Below are positions 47,498-55,022 of a DNA stretch of 64,000 nt, piece by piece. Source of the stretch: Aquipseudomonas alcaligenes MRY13-0052 (GTDB taxonomy: Bacteria > Pseudomonadota > Gammaproteobacteria > Pseudomonadales > Pseudomonadaceae); assembly GCA_000474255.1 (NCBI GenBank), contig BATO01000007.1:1-64000 (forward strand), read 5' to 3'. A program made the position numbers and the translations under genes. Position 1 is the first letter of the stretch; every line of letters begins with the position of its first letter. Under the pieces are notes generated by a model, which saw nothing but the letters and a program-made list of their open reading frames with translations, searched no databases and was not told the DNA's origin.

Positions 47498-48627
47498 ATG
47501 CGAGAAGAGTACGACCGCGCCAAGCTGTTAGACGAAGTGTGGGCCGAGCCGGTGATGGTGGTTGCGCCGCGCTACGGGTTATCAGATGTCGGCTTGAAGA
47601 AGCTCTGTACGCGCTTGCAAGTACCAACCCCGACCAGAGGGCACTGGGCGAAAGTGAAGGTGTTCCTCCCAAACCCCGACTCAAGCCCTATAAGGGCAAC
47701 CCCCGCTATCTACTCAAGCCGCCTGAGGCCCAGCGTCATCGCCCTGCGGAGCCAGAGGTAATCGATGAGCGATTGGCTGCCGTAATTGCCTACGAACAGA
47801 ATCCGGCAAATCTCATCAAGGTACCCACGCGCGGTACGCACTGGCACCCACTGGTTGCGGCAACACGCGATGCGTTTCATGCGACTTATAAGGATAGCCG
47901 TGGCCTTCCGCTACCCGGAGGTAAGGGGATCAACATTGCGGTGTCAACCGAGCAGCGTCCCCGCGCACTACGCATTGCCAATGCTCTGGTGCGAGCAATA
48001 GAAAAGCGCGGATTCACCTTAGTGGCAGGAAAACACCACCTAGAAGTCGAGATGTTTGGAGTGGGCTTAGCTTTGAACATCTTTGAAGCTACAAAGCGGT
48101 CTGACTATGAGCCGACAGACTCGGAGCGAGCAGCGAAAGCGCGTGGTGATTGGTCGTATTGGCCACGTTATCGCTATACCCCGTCAGGCTGCCTGGAGAT
48201 CCGCAGCGGAGGTTATGGCGGCTCGATCAAGGATGGCCCCCACCAAGTGGTGGAGGATCAGCTGAACAAGCTGATCATGCGGATGGCTAAGCAGGCCCTG
48301 CATATTGTGGGGGCTCGTGAAGAGTGGGCGCGTGCTGAGGAGCGAAAGCAGATTCAGCGCCGTGAGGCGCTGGCACAGAAAGCTATACAGGATGCTGAGA
48401 AGGAAAAATTGGAAGCCCTCAAAGCAGCTGCACTTCGTTGGCAGCAAGCACAGGCAATTCGTGCATACCTGGCGGCACTTGAGCAGACGACGCAGTCGAC
48501 TGGGGTGGGCCTGGATGAAGCCCAGCAACACTATATTGCTTGGGCCTGGGCGAAAGCGGACTGGCTCGATCCGCTGGTGCTGTGTCCGGATGCCATTCTG
48601 GATCAGAAGATCGAGATTCCTTACTGA
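47498..48627 (+). pseudogene. HTH/coiled-coil hypothetical gene interrupted by a -1 frameshift
   Basis: The N-terminal part reads in one frame from ATG 47498: REEYDRAKLLDEVWAEPVMV, then the HTH-like VAPRYGLSDVGLKKLCTRL and TPTRGHWAKV. From about 47660 the continuing homology is in the frame one base back (GVPPKPRLKPYKGNPRYLL and on to the stop at 48627). Together they give about 376 residues, with a charged coiled coil near residues 270-320. The ATG-started N-terminal frame alone would end at 47761. A one-base deletion is the simplest cause. A base-call error or a programmed -1 shift is possible, although no classical slippery heptamer is evident. Confidence 0.7.
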
Positions 48628-49250
48628 TCCTTTAGCAGTGGTATGGGGGGGCCAAGGTATGTCCCACGAAGCGTCATCCGATCAAAGCTGTAGACATGGG
48701 CATGCGGGCTTTCAACGCAGCGGCCTACGAGAGGAAACTTTTGGTCAGGTTTGCCGGGTTGGAGCTCAATGTTGGTACCGCAAACCGGGCAGTCTGCGGA
48801 GAAGCGCACCAGGCGTGTCCAGCGATATTTCTCGTGCCGGAACATCTCTAGCTCGCAGCTAACCTCCTTGAACGCAGAGACCCAATGGGGGGCTTTGACA
48901 ACGCAATCGTCTATGACGCGGAACCAAGGGGCGTATACCTGTTGCCACACGAACACGAAACCTAGCAGTGTCAGGGCGAGAGTAATGAGGCTGCCCATGG
49001 AGATTGGGCCTGCACGTGTGCCAAGACTGAGTAGCATGATTCCCAGTAGGGCCACCCAGAAAGCACTGCCCAATAGAATAGTGCTGAGAAAGCTAATGCC
49101 CCGAGCGCTAAGGTTGCGCATTTCCCCGTTGCGTAGAAACAGACGGGCTGCGAGTGATGCCTTAATAGCGCCATTGGCTGAGCGGCGATAGCGGATGGTG
49201 GATGAAGGTTCGACCTCTGGGGGCTGGGCAGAAGCCTCTTCGGTTGCCAA
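48621..49250 (-). CDS. Two-TM membrane protein with a C-terminal zinc-ribbon-like CxxC; start uncertain
   Basis: About 209 residues from TTG 49250. There are two hydrophobic helices (STILLGSAFWVALLGIMLLS and ITLALTLLGFVFVW), then a cytoplasmic tail with CPVCG. The frame is open upstream for 34 more codons to a TGA that also ends the small gene at 49353, with no ATG in between. Either a non-ATG start or loss of the true start by a nonsense mutation must be assumed. It overlaps the 3' end of the frameshifted gene tail-to-tail. Function unknown. Confidence 0.55.
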   Translation of the reverse strand: MATEEASAQPPEVEPSSTIRYRRSANGAIKASLAARLFLRNGEMRNLSARGISFLSTILLGSAFWVALLGIMLLSLGTRAGPISMGSLITLALTLLGFVFVWQQVYAPWFRVIDDCVVKAPHWVSAFKEVSCELEMFRHEKYRWTRLVRFSADCPVCGTNIELQPGKPDQKFPLVGRCVESPHAHVYSFDRMTLRGTYLGPPIPLLKDQ

Positions 49251-49352
49251 CTCTAGCCAGTAAAGGCTGACATTGCCTCTGCCGCCACCAGGTTGGTAGC
49301 CGAGTTGCAGACGTTGCTTAGAGGACTCTGGTTGGGTCAGGCGTAGCGCGCG

Positions 49353-49574
49353 TCACAGAATCGCGATGGACGGCACCCAGTCTTTGGGATCCATTTCTTG
49401 CTCTGACGCGGTACCGCAACCTGCCAGCAACGCTTTGGCTTCGAAGATCAGCTTGTCTGTGCAAGCTGGGCGAGCAAGGCCGGCGTCGACCATAAAAGAC
49501 AGAATCTCATAGGAGCGCCCGCGCGATGGGCTTGCCTTCAACTGGTGCTGGATGCGTTGAAGTGCTTCGATCAT
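49353..49574 (-). CDS. Small hypothetical protein (73 aa)
   Basis: A 73-residue helical protein from ATG 49574 (MIEALQRIQHQLKASPSRG; C-terminal DPKDWVPSIAIL). It ends in TGA exactly in phase with the 34 open codons and the membrane-protein frame that follow. It is either a separate short gene or the N-terminal piece of one 316-residue protein cut by a stop codon. No family recognised. Confidence 0.5.
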   Translation of the reverse strand: MIEALQRIQHQLKASPSRGRSYEILSFMVDAGLARPACTDKLIFEAKALLAGCGTASEQEMDPKDWVPSIAIL

Positions 49575-49701
49575 GCATGTCCCTATGCGTCTGATAAGTA
49601 AGGGTTTTTAACCGGAGTTTCCGGAATGTGGCGGTTTCTGGAGGTTTTTGACCACTGTTATTTTCACTCTGGAGGTCTTCTTAACTCCAGAGGAACGCCT
49701 C

Positions 49702-50604
49702 ATGACCATGACGATAGCGGTGGATGCCAATGCCCGAGTTGTATCGATTGACGAGGTAGAGCGTGGCTTGGCTTGTGGGTGCCGCTGCCTCGAATGCGAC
49801 GAGCCATTAGTTGCTCGACAAGGGCGGCAACGGATTCATCACTTCTCCCACGCCTCGCAAAAAGTCCCCTGTGAGGTAGTGCCGGAAAGCTTCTTGCATC
49901 GGTACGCCAAGCAGGTTGTGAAAGAAAGTATGGGGTTGCAGCTACCGCCCCTGCCGGGACATTTCCCCGACTCTGAAGACCCAAGCTCTTGGTGGGACTT
50001 TGCGTCGGTCAGAGAAGAATGCTGGATGGGCGATTTTAGGCCCGACTTACGCGCTGAGTTGTTCGATGGCCCCTTGCTAATCGAGCTCGCCTGTACCTCC
50101 TTTGTGCATGAAGAAAAGCAGGCGCGAATAGAGCAGTTGGGTATTCGTACCGTGGAGATCGATCTGAGTGGTTTAGCGGTGAATCCCTCAAAAGAAGGAC
50201 TATTGGAGCTCAAAGCAGCCATCCTGCACGACACCACTCTGAAGCAGTGGCTCTATCCGCTATTGCCGCAGCCAACAAACGTTAGCGAACTCTCTTTGCC
50301 CCTTGTCGAAGCCATTAAGGTGCAAGACCGGAGTCCTCAGCCTGCCGAGCGGATTAGATTCACTATCAAGGGACTCTGGATTGATTTACGGGTGCTTGAG
50401 TTTGGGTCAGTCGTTGTCCGCTCTGTTGCGTACAGCCCGGCGATGGCTGAAACGCTCAAACAATTGGCCAGGCAATACAGCGGACGCTATGTCCCCAAAT
50501 ACAAGAACTGGATATTCCCATCTTGGGCAAAATCTTTTCTTCAGCAGGAGCTTGAGGCCTTGGCTGATAGCGGCCAACTGATGTCCGTGCTCACTGAGTT
50601 ATAG
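49702..50604 (+). CDS. CoiA-like PD-(D/E)xK nuclease-family protein
   Basis: A 300-residue protein from ATG 49702 after AGAGGAA. The N-terminal zinc-finger-like region has C29, C32, H47 and H50 (CLEC ... HHFSH), typical of the competence-protein CoiA family. A PD-(D/E)xK core follows with FRPDLRAEL (Asp115) and LLIELACTS (Glu128), then the strand IRTVEIDLS. CoiA relatives act on DNA during uptake or recombination. In accessory islands they are also found with defence genes, so a role in DNA processing is inferred rather than shown. It precedes the HATPase gene by 103 bases. Confidence 0.72.
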   Translation: MTMTIAVDANARVVSIDEVERGLACGCRCLECDEPLVARQGRQRIHHFSHASQKVPCEVVPESFLHRYAKQVVKESMGLQLPPLPGHFPDSEDPSSWWDFASVREECWMGDFRPDLRAELFDGPLLIELACTSFVHEEKQARIEQLGIRTVEIDLSGLAVNPSKEGLLELKAAILHDTTLKQWLYPLLPQPTNVSELSLPLVEAIKVQDRSPQPAERIRFTIKGLWIDLRVLEFGSVVVRSVAYSPAMAETLKQLARQYSGRYVPKYKNWIFPSWAKSFLQQELEALADSGQLMSVLTEL

Positions 50605-50707
50605 TGGCGTACGGCCAGCCTAGCTTTACCGGCGGGGGTTGTATCGAGAGGTGTCCGTCGAGGTCTGGTAGAGTCTATGGATGCCATAAGCCAAGGAGAC
50701 TAGGTGG

Positions 50708-51790
50708 TTGATTGCTGACGTTGAGCGTTTTCTGCGGGAAAACCCAGGCTCAAAGGCAAGGGATATTGCGAAGCATCTCGGGGTAGACAAAGGGGAGGTC
50801 AATTCGCTTCTTTATAAGAGTCCCGATACGTTCGTTCAGGATGCCGACCATCGGTGGTCGATGGTGAAGAGTGTGCTGACCGTCGTCCTTAAAAAGGAGG
50901 CGTGGGTGGACAGTGCCTCCTTTGAGGGTGCGCTTGCTGCTGCTGGGTCGCCCTTGGATTCTGCCTGCACAGACGCGGTGTTCGTTGTGCCCAAGGGCTG
51001 CAAGATCATGATTGATGCTGCGGCGCGGATGCTAGCGCTATGCAATCAGCTCATTCTGGTTGGCAAAACGGTGTCGATAGATTTCAGTACCTGCAAGGCA
51101 ACGCTGACCTACTTCAATCGACTAGGTTTTTTTGACCACCTAGCCGGGGCCGTGGATGTGATACCAGAGCGTCCCGCCCTATCAGGGGCGGCAACCTATC
51201 GTGGCAACAATCATGGTGTGGTTGAGCTTGCTTCGATTGCCCCTCACATCCCCGATGAGTCTATTCCGAAGCGTTTGAAAAACAGCCTGGTGGAGTGTGC
51301 AGGTGAACGCTATATGCAGTCCGCGTTCACCTTCATTTCGGAGCTATTTGGCAACGTGAGGGATCATGCAAAGTCCGAAATTCCGGGCGTTGCAGCTCTT
51401 CAGTACTACCCCAAAGGCCGCAAAATTCAGACAGTGATCTCTGACAGCGGGATTGGCATTGTCGGAAGCCTTCAGCCAGTTCTGGAACGGAAGTACCCAG
51501 AGCTATTTCAGCAGCTCGATTTCTCGAAAGCAGAGTCCGGGCCGGAGCTGGTCTTGCACGTCTTCAAGCAGGGGCGAGTCTCCAGTTCCGACGACGATGG
51601 CCGGGGGCTCGGGCTGAAACGAAGTGGTGATATGGCCGCTGATTTCAATGCCACGGTTACGGTGAGACAGAGAAACTTTGAGCTGACGATGGTCTACAGC
51701 GATGGTCGATTCAACCGTAGCTACCCCCGAATGGATATGCCAACCATCCTGGGAACCCATATCTGCTTTGACTTCTTAATTGACAGCTAA
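50708..51790 (+). CDS. wHTH-STAS-like-HATPase (GHKL) protein
   Basis: A 360-residue soluble protein. Residues 1-52 form a winged helix (SKARDIAKHLGVDKGEVNSLLY). Residues ~95-150 look like a STAS-type fold (VSIDFSTCKATLTYFNRLGFFDHL). Residues ~200-356 are a GHKL ATPase with the N-box ELFGNVRDH (Asn216), DSGIGI (Asp246) and GRGLGLKR (298-305). There is no phospho-acceptor His domain, so it is not an ordinary sensor kinase; anti-sigma/partner-switch-like kinase chemistry is possible. The start is TTG 50708 with AAGGAG nine bases upstream. The same start region exists as a decayed copy at 53361-53460. It forms a pair with the next gene. Confidence 0.75.
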   Translation: MIADVERFLRENPGSKARDIAKHLGVDKGEVNSLLYKSPDTFVQDADHRWSMVKSVLTVVLKKEAWVDSASFEGALAAAGSPLDSACTDAVFVVPKGCKIMIDAAARMLALCNQLILVGKTVSIDFSTCKATLTYFNRLGFFDHLAGAVDVIPERPALSGAATYRGNNHGVVELASIAPHIPDESIPKRLKNSLVECAGERYMQSAFTFISELFGNVRDHAKSEIPGVAALQYYPKGRKIQTVISDSGIGIVGSLQPVLERKYPELFQQLDFSKAESGPELVLHVFKQGRVSSSDDDGRGLGLKRSGDMAADFNATVTVRQRNFELTMVYSDGRFNRSYPRMDMPTILGTHICFDFLIDS

Positions 51791-51813
51791 AGCTCTCTCG
51801 TTAAACTGAGCAA

Positions 51814-52374
51814 ATGAATCAGAAAACACTTACGGTCAAGCTAAGAGACTTCACTGAGGACGACCACCCTTTTGGCAATGTCCAGGGGAAGGCAACCTTT
51901 GGGAAGCTGCTCGACTTCGTTCACTCCCATCCGCAGTACTCCGTTTTTGGAATCTCTCTCTCTGGTATTGAAGCGACGGATGCATCATTTCCGAGAGAAA
52001 GCGTGGTGGCAGTCGCGAAGCTTTTTAGGGGAGAGCGCGGCTTCTTCCTCAAGGATGTCAAAAGTCGAGACTTGCTGGATAACTGGAGCTATGCGGCCCA
52101 GGCCAAAGAGATTCCTCTGACTGTCTGGGCTGAGGACAGTTACCAAGTAATCGGGCCTGAAATCAGCTCGTCCACGAGGGAGCTGCTTGATTGCGTGCTG
52201 CCGCAGCGCGCGGTTACTGCCGCCAAGGTGGCCGAAGCACTGAACATTTCAGTAGCCAATGCCAGTACGAAGCTCAAGAAGCTCAAGGATCAGGGCTACA
52301 TCCTCAGAGCTGAGGAGACCGCCGAGTCCGGCGGAATTGAGTACATTTACCGCGCCATCGGCGATTCTGCTTAA
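51814..52374 (+). CDS. DUF4325-like STAS protein with C-terminal winged helix
   Basis: A 186-residue protein. Residues ~8-115 resemble DUF4325, a STAS-like domain (GISLSGIEATDASFPRESVV, GERGFFLKDVKS). Residues ~123-182 are a winged helix (AVTAAKVAEALNISVANAST, KLKKLKDQGYILRAEE). It follows the HATPase gene by 23 bases on the same strand. In SpoIIAA/SpoIIAB-like pairs a GHKL kinase phosphorylates a STAS partner, and that is the natural hypothesis for these two genes. The presence of a wHTH in both suggests a direct DNA-binding output. Confidence 0.75.
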   Translation: MNQKTLTVKLRDFTEDDHPFGNVQGKATFGKLLDFVHSHPQYSVFGISLSGIEATDASFPRESVVAVAKLFRGERGFFLKDVKSRDLLDNWSYAAQAKEIPLTVWAEDSYQVIGPEISSSTRELLDCVLPQRAVTAAKVAEALNISVANASTKLKKLKDQGYILRAEETAESGGIEYIYRAIGDSA

Positions 52375-52478
52375 ACAGCTTTACAAATCCAGATTAGAGG
52401 CGTAACGTTCGCGTCGACTCCAGAGGTTTTTTGCAGTCTCTGGTTAAACTGGATTAATTAAGCAGATTGGTGATCGAC

Positions 52479-52652
52479 ATGGCAACGAATCCTCCGGCTG
52501 GTGATGGGCATCGCAATGGCGCGGTACGTCAGCGTTCCCAAACCCAGACGCCGTCTGGGCATTGGGTCAAACGTGACACGGAAACCGGCCAGTTCATGGA
52601 CGTGAAAACGTCGGACAAGACGCCGTTCAAAGGCGTGCGGAAAGAGAAATAG
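52479..52652 (+). CDS. Small conserved basic protein (57 aa)
   Basis: A 57-residue protein from ATG 52479. The motifs DGHRNGAVRQRSQ, HWVKRDTETGQFMDVK and PFKGVRKEK belong to a widespread small family without assigned function. A TTG/GTG slightly upstream (52467/52470) is in frame. The gap before it carries an inverted repeat CCAGAG...CTCTGG near 52422-52442. It is 12 bases upstream of the YegP gene, so the two are probably co-transcribed. Confidence 0.72.
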   Translation: MATNPPAGDGHRNGAVRQRSQTQTPSGHWVKRDTETGQFMDVKTSDKTPFKGVRKEK

Positions 52653-52663
52653 GAGAACAGCCC

Positions 52664-52996
52664 ATGAGTGCGAAATACGAGATTTTCCTGGGAACGGATC
52701 GTCAGTATTACTTCCGTTTGAAGGCGCCTAATGGCGAGAAGATCCTTGCTAGCGAAGGCTATACCACCAAGGCGAACTGCCAGAATGGTATCCAGTCGGT
52801 GAGGATCAACTCTCCACATGATGCCAATTACAAGAAGCTGACGTCCGTAAACGGCCAGTACTACTTCACCCTGCACGCGGGTAATGGGCAGGTCATTGGT
52901 AAGGGCGAAACGTATACCACCGCTCAAGCTCGTGATGGTGGTATCGCAGCGGTTAAGGCGTACGGCCCAGGTGCTCCGACGACCGACCTCACCTGA
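52664..52996 (+). CDS. YegP family (DUF1508) protein
   Basis: A 110-residue protein with two YegP/DUF1508 repeats (residues ~3-52 and ~58-104). Each has the pattern Y(Y)F.L.A.NG..I..(G/S)E.Y.T.....GI..V: EIFLGTDRQYYFRLKAPNGE, then NGQYYFTLHAGNGQ. Function is unknown; some members are stress-associated. It ends in a good terminator at 53014. Confidence 0.88.
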   Translation: MSAKYEIFLGTDRQYYFRLKAPNGEKILASEGYTTKANCQNGIQSVRINSPHDANYKKLTSVNGQYYFTLHAGNGQVIGKGETYTTAQARDGGIAAVKAYGPGAPTTDLT

Positions 52997-53013
52997 GCCA
53001 TCGTCCTTTAACA

Positions 53014-53037
53014 AACCCGCTTCGGCGGGTTTTTTGT
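53014..53037 (+). terminator. Terminator after the YegP gene
   Basis: Stem AACCCGC-TTCG-GCGGGTT followed by TTTTT, 18 bases after the stop. Confidence 0.9.
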
Positions 53038-53109
53038 TGCTCCGAGCTGTTCAGCTTCCAAGAGAAATTTCTGAGGCAGAGCGGCCTCTAGAGAATCCGG
53101 GGCTATTCA

Positions 53110-53356
53110 TCTAGGGTCTCCATCAATATCTGCATTGATGACGAGCTTAAACTCAGGGCTTACCGAGAGCTGGAAAAGCTCGGCGTCACCCCTTCTGATC
53201 TGAGCTGATATGCCAGGCCTTGCGGTATGTGACTGAGCGCGGGCAGTTGCCATTCGTCGAGTGCTGATGGCTGAGGCAGATAAGGCTTTGATCGCCACGC
53301 TTCGTGAGCGCTTGGCCGCTCCTCAGCGCGTAAAGGCTGCGCTGGATGACCTATAA
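53110..53356 (+). pseudogene. RelB/DinJ-type antitoxin, decayed
   Basis: Joined across frames, the translation reads VSINICIDDELKLRAYRELE then KLGVTPSDL, followed after a TGA (53206-53208) and a frame change by RYVTERGQLPFVE. After another shift it reads VLMAEADKALIATLRERL and then a final VKAALDDL with TAA at 53356. This is the layout of a RelB/DinJ antitoxin: a ribbon-helix-helix N-terminus with INxRID-like start, then a toxin-binding helix. No intact start codon remains and no RelE/YafQ toxin follows. It is a relic of an earlier toxin-antitoxin module. Confidence 0.75.
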
Positions 53357-53360
53357 ACGG

Positions 53361-53460
53361 AAAGGAGGCTAGGTGGTTTGATCGCTGAAATTGAACGTTT
53401 TCTTGGAAAAAACTAGGCTCAAAGGCCTAGACCCTTGCCAAGGATTGCGTGGGTAGGGAT
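53361..53460 (+). pseudogene. Decayed copy of the HATPase gene start
   Basis: From AAAGGAGGCTAGGTGG to CAAAGGCCT this matches 50693-50760 nearly base for base, including the RBS and the TTG start. The reading begins LIAEIERFLGKN and then hits TAG where the intact gene has CCA. A weaker match continues to about 53460. The fragment implies that this gene, or a relative, once stood here too. Confidence 0.75.
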
Positions 53461-53488
53461 AGGTCAGATGACCGTTTAAGGAGTGCCT

Positions 53489-53507
53489 GCATGCTATAAT
53501 TCATGCG
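53489..53507 (+). promoter_or_regulatory. Promoter -10 with overlapping palindrome, fic operon
   Basis: A TATAAT hexamer at 53495-53500 is bracketed by GCATG (53489-53493) and CATGC (53502-53506). A palindrome over the -10 box suits an autoregulating toxin-antitoxin operon. The -35 is poorly defined. GGAG at 53514 is the RBS for the first gene. Confidence 0.55.
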
Positions 53508-53524
53508 GGTTTCGGAGATTTTTG

Positions 53525-53791
53525 ATGAGTACCGTAGCGAGCAAAATCAAGAAGCTGGCCAGAGAAAACCATGTCTCTGCCAAGCGTGACCGCTTTGGCG
53601 CGATGGCAATGACCATTACCCGCCTTGCTGGCGACTCCGTGAAGCTTGATGGCGTGGAGCGTCTTCTCGTATCGCTGAAGCGCAGCGGCGTACTGAGCAC
53701 ATCTGAGATCCTTCAGCTCCAGTGCAGTTATCTGGCCGAGAAAAAGACCAAGGCAAAAGATAGGCCTGGTTCTCGGTCTGCAACTGCATGA
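53525..53791 (+). CDS. Fic-associated antitoxin-like small protein
   Basis: An 88-residue basic helical protein from ATG 53525, directly upstream of and overlapping the Fic gene (ATGA). Position and size fit a class I Fic antitoxin, which blocks ATP binding through an (S/T)xxxE(G/N) helix. The best fit here is SVKLDG (residues 37-42), with Asp in place of the inhibitory Glu. The family identity is therefore inferred from context rather than from a clean motif. Confidence 0.65.
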   Translation: MSTVASKIKKLARENHVSAKRDRFGAMAMTITRLAGDSVKLDGVERLLVSLKRSGVLSTSEILQLQCSYLAEKKTKAKDRPGSRSATA

Positions 53792-54525
53792 GTTTTAACC
53801 CCTTCGGTGATTTTGAGACTGCTGGATATTTGAGAAACAATCTCCAGCTGAAAGATCTAGATCAGGTCAAGCGTCTGGAGCACATGGCATTTGAGGCCAA
53901 CCTAGTTGATGCCTTGGCCTATCTCGCTGATGTTCAGGTAATCAACTACAGCACCATCCTCCACGTTCACCGCATTCTTTTTGGCGATTTTTACCCTTGG
54001 GCTGGTACGGATAGGGGCAAGATAGCTCCTGATCTTGTGGTGTTCAAAGGGGCTGCGGACGATCCCAATAAAACAGTTTTTGAGCATCCTGCTGGAATCG
54101 AGCGGGCCGTCGAATATGGCCTCAGACAAGCCTCCCACTCCGAGACGTTCAGAGCCAAGCCTGGCGTTGTTATGGGTACTTTGGCTTTTGCCCATCCATT
54201 TCTCGATGGGAATGGGCGTACCCTACTCTTGGTCTACATCGAACTCTGTTATCGAGCTGGTTTCGCTGTGGAATGGTCTAGGACAGACAAGAGGGAGTAT
54301 CTGAAAGCCCTTAGCCTGGAGATCGAGCATCCTGACGATGGGCACCTGGATGGCTACTTGAAGGACTTCATCACGGAGATCTCTGATCGAAATGAGTGGC
54401 CAGAGCTAATCGGCGGAATTAATGGCTTAGACGGCCTGGATCTGGAGGTGTCCTATGGGCGCATGGATGATCCTGCTGTACAGATGGCATACCAAGCCAG
54501 AGTGAATGAAAAGCCGGCTGGATAA
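53788..54525 (+). CDS. Fic/DOC-family AMP-transferase toxin
   Basis: A 245-residue protein with the complete Fic catalytic loop HPFLDGNGRT (residues 136-145), His136 being the base. The upstream flap region is FYPWAGTDRGK. Fic proteins move AMP (or another phosphate-linked group) from a nucleotide onto a target hydroxyl. The best-known bacterial toxin targets are gyrase and topoisomerase IV, an interesting point given the proximity of gyrB, but this is only a suggestion. It is translationally coupled to the small upstream gene. It looks intact. Confidence 0.9.
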   Translation: MSFNPFGDFETAGYLRNNLQLKDLDQVKRLEHMAFEANLVDALAYLADVQVINYSTILHVHRILFGDFYPWAGTDRGKIAPDLVVFKGAADDPNKTVFEHPAGIERAVEYGLRQASHSETFRAKPGVVMGTLAFAHPFLDGNGRTLLLVYIELCYRAGFAVEWSRTDKREYLKALSLEIEHPDDGHLDGYLKDFITEISDRNEWPELIGGINGLDGLDLEVSYGRMDDPAVQMAYQARVNEKPAG

Positions 54526-55022
54526 TTGGGCTTGCCACTGTTCCGGTGATGGACGTGATCTGAACCGTTACTTTTGAGCAGGCGGGGAAACGGTACTCAG
54601 CACCGTCTGAGAATTTGCAGCTCCCCTCCGCGTGACGGTTGCGATGGATAACTGCTCCAAAGGGCTAACGAGCCCTCATACCGCCGCCAAGCTTTCCGTC
54701 TGTCGGAGGTGGGAGGTGGTTGTTTCCTACTCGGTGGATTCGCCGTAATCTGGGTTCCATTGACAGGTTGTCAATCCAGGCCGTGGCTTGAGGCCTGCCT
54801 CGATCTCGTCGACTGTATTACCGAAATGTAGTGCTGTGCGCGGCTCGTTTTAGGAGCTTGCGGAAAATGACATTAATTACGGTCATTTCGACAGAAAATG
54901 CCATTTTATGTGGCTCAATCATGCCAATAATTGTGCCCATTATGCGCGTAAGTGGTTGATTTATATAGAGCGATGAATGCCGCTTTTGTCGCCCGCCGAC
55001 AAGTCGAGGACGGATCGCAAGG
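54526..55022. other. Long noncoding stretch after fic
   Basis: No coding sequence can be supported over ~500 bases. A palindrome AAATGAC-N10-GTCATTT with an A/T core (54865-54888) and further A/T-rich patches (54890-54975) suggest a promoter or operator. The stretch ends in a strong hairpin terminator with no obvious upstream gene, so a small RNA or a lost gene is possible. Confidence 0.5.

Noticed and set aside
47640-47680. Programmed -1 frameshift in the HTH/coiled-coil gene
   Set aside because: No X-XXY-YYZ heptamer or downstream pseudoknot was evident; a one-base deletion or sequence error is more likely.
49353-49355. TGA read as selenocysteine in the small protein/membrane protein frame
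   Set aside because: I could not identify a convincing SECIS hairpin or a selenoprotein family; nonsense mutation or two genes is simpler.
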